Below the pieces are notes generated by a model that was not told the origin of the DNA, ran no database searches, and saw only the letters and a list, made by a program, of their open reading frames with translations. DNA of 64,000 nucleotides from Pseudomonas syringae CC1557 (GTDB lineage Bacteria; Pseudomonadota; Gammaproteobacteria; Pseudomonadales; Pseudomonadaceae), in the NCBI RefSeq assembly GCF_000452705.1, contig NZ_CP007014.1, forward strand, positions 2,542,001 to 2,606,000, written 5' to 3'. Positions 63,720 through 64,000 of the stretch are shown here, piece after piece (positions within the stretch are counted from its first letter, which is position 1; each line of letters starts with the position of its first letter). A program made the translations under genes and the position numbers.

Positions 63720-64000
63720 ATGTCCAATGCCGTCGAACTCATTGCTGACCGTCTGCCGCGCGTCACGAAGGAAGACGTGCGCCGCTTCGCCGCCATCGTC
63801 GATATCCGAGATGTCGGGGCTTTCGCGGCCGAGTTGCAGGCGTTTGTCCACGAGCGTGTAGAGGCGTTGGAGCTTCCCGCTCGCCTGGAGATGGAGACCA
63901 TGCAGCGGACCTTGGAACGTAAGGCGTCCACGCTGCGCGCCGACAAGCGCTGGACACCGAATGAAACCGAAGTCCAGCGTGGCCGCACCGTGTTGTTGGA
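63720..64000 (+). CDS. Hypothetical ICE protein, N-terminal part (continues past the edge)
   Basis: ATG 63720 follows GGAG by six bases; another in-frame ATG lies two codons upstream (63714). The visible 93 codons give a charged, helical protein (RLPRVTKEDVRRFAAIVDIR; FVHERVEALELPARLEMETM; LERKASTLRADKRWTPNETE). No membrane segment. The pattern of short helices rich in Glu and Arg recalls KfrA-like or other coiled-coil plasmid proteins, but I do not recognise it. Divergent from traI. Confidence 0.6.
   Translation, partial: MSNAVELIADRLPRVTKEDVRRFAAIVDIRDVGAFAAELQAFVHERVEALELPARLEMETMQRTLERKASTLRADKRWTPNETEVQRGRTVLL

Noticed and set aside
63458..63988. 176-codon minus-strand frame at the right edge
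   Set aside because: Arg/Ser-rich antisense of the better plus-strand gene at 63720, which has a ribosome site and coding bias.

Overview
This window is about 49 kb of Pseudomonas chromosome, most likely from the P. syringae group, joined at a tRNA-Gly gene to the left end of an integrative and conjugative element (ICE) that runs off the right edge. The host assignment rests on the gacA-uvrC-pgsA-tRNA-Gly(GCC) order, a TTG-started gacA, a P. syringae-style palindromic intergenic repeat at 37364-37430, yejABEF, and high-GC Pseudomonas codon use.

Layout, left to right. 1-3131: a lipid/drug-type ABC exporter cut by the window edge, then small unknown genes. 3165-9382: a 2-deoxy-D-ribose catabolic cluster (deoC, a divergent deoR, then deoK-deoP-deoX-like and a second DeoR-family regulator) with palindromic and phased operator candidates. 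10176-25356: an accessory amino-compound region. It holds a GNAT acetyltransferase plus FAD oxidoreductase pair. Next come a LysR regulator and five genes (DUF1537 kinase, PdxA2, a TIM-barrel/cupin fusion, a bicupin and a second FAD oxidoreductase). After these lies a decayed second GNAT/oxidoreductase pair, then an oligopeptide-type ABC transporter ending in a truncated 2Fe-2S protein beside a 201-bp terminal-inverted-repeat element. 25569-27816: a LysR regulator divergent from a medium-chain oxidoreductase. 28412-31408: an unfamiliar PP-loop ATP-pyrophosphatase and a MocR regulator. 31514-49210: mostly core genes (nuclease/helicase, pgm, two parvulins, pilU, yejABEF, a DAHP synthase with an aromatic-rich attenuator leader, a small regulator pair, gacA, uvrC, pgsA).

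From 49336 the ICE begins. An 18-bp att core lies in the 3' end of tRNA-Gly and is followed by a P4-type integrase of the ICEclc/PAGI-2 kind. Then come a LysR regulator, a secreted small protein, a MASE1 membrane protein with a decayed kinase end, and a coiled-coil membrane protein. Next is a class 3 lipase translationally coupled to a lipoprotein that looks like its immunity protein. A short block of P-type type IV secretion genes (VirB5-like, VirB6-like, DUF4189) follows, then a MobH-type TraI relaxase with a repeat-rich, oriT-candidate upstream region.

The most interesting items are: the lipase/immunity module beside orphan VirB5/VirB6 genes inside a MobH ICE; the kinase-PdxA2-TIM/cupin-bicupin-oxidoreductase cluster, whose substrate is unknown; the PP-loop/MocR pair; and the double aromatic-rich small ORFs with a terminator ahead of the DAHP synthase. 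Functional statements are from sequence reading alone; no database search was run.
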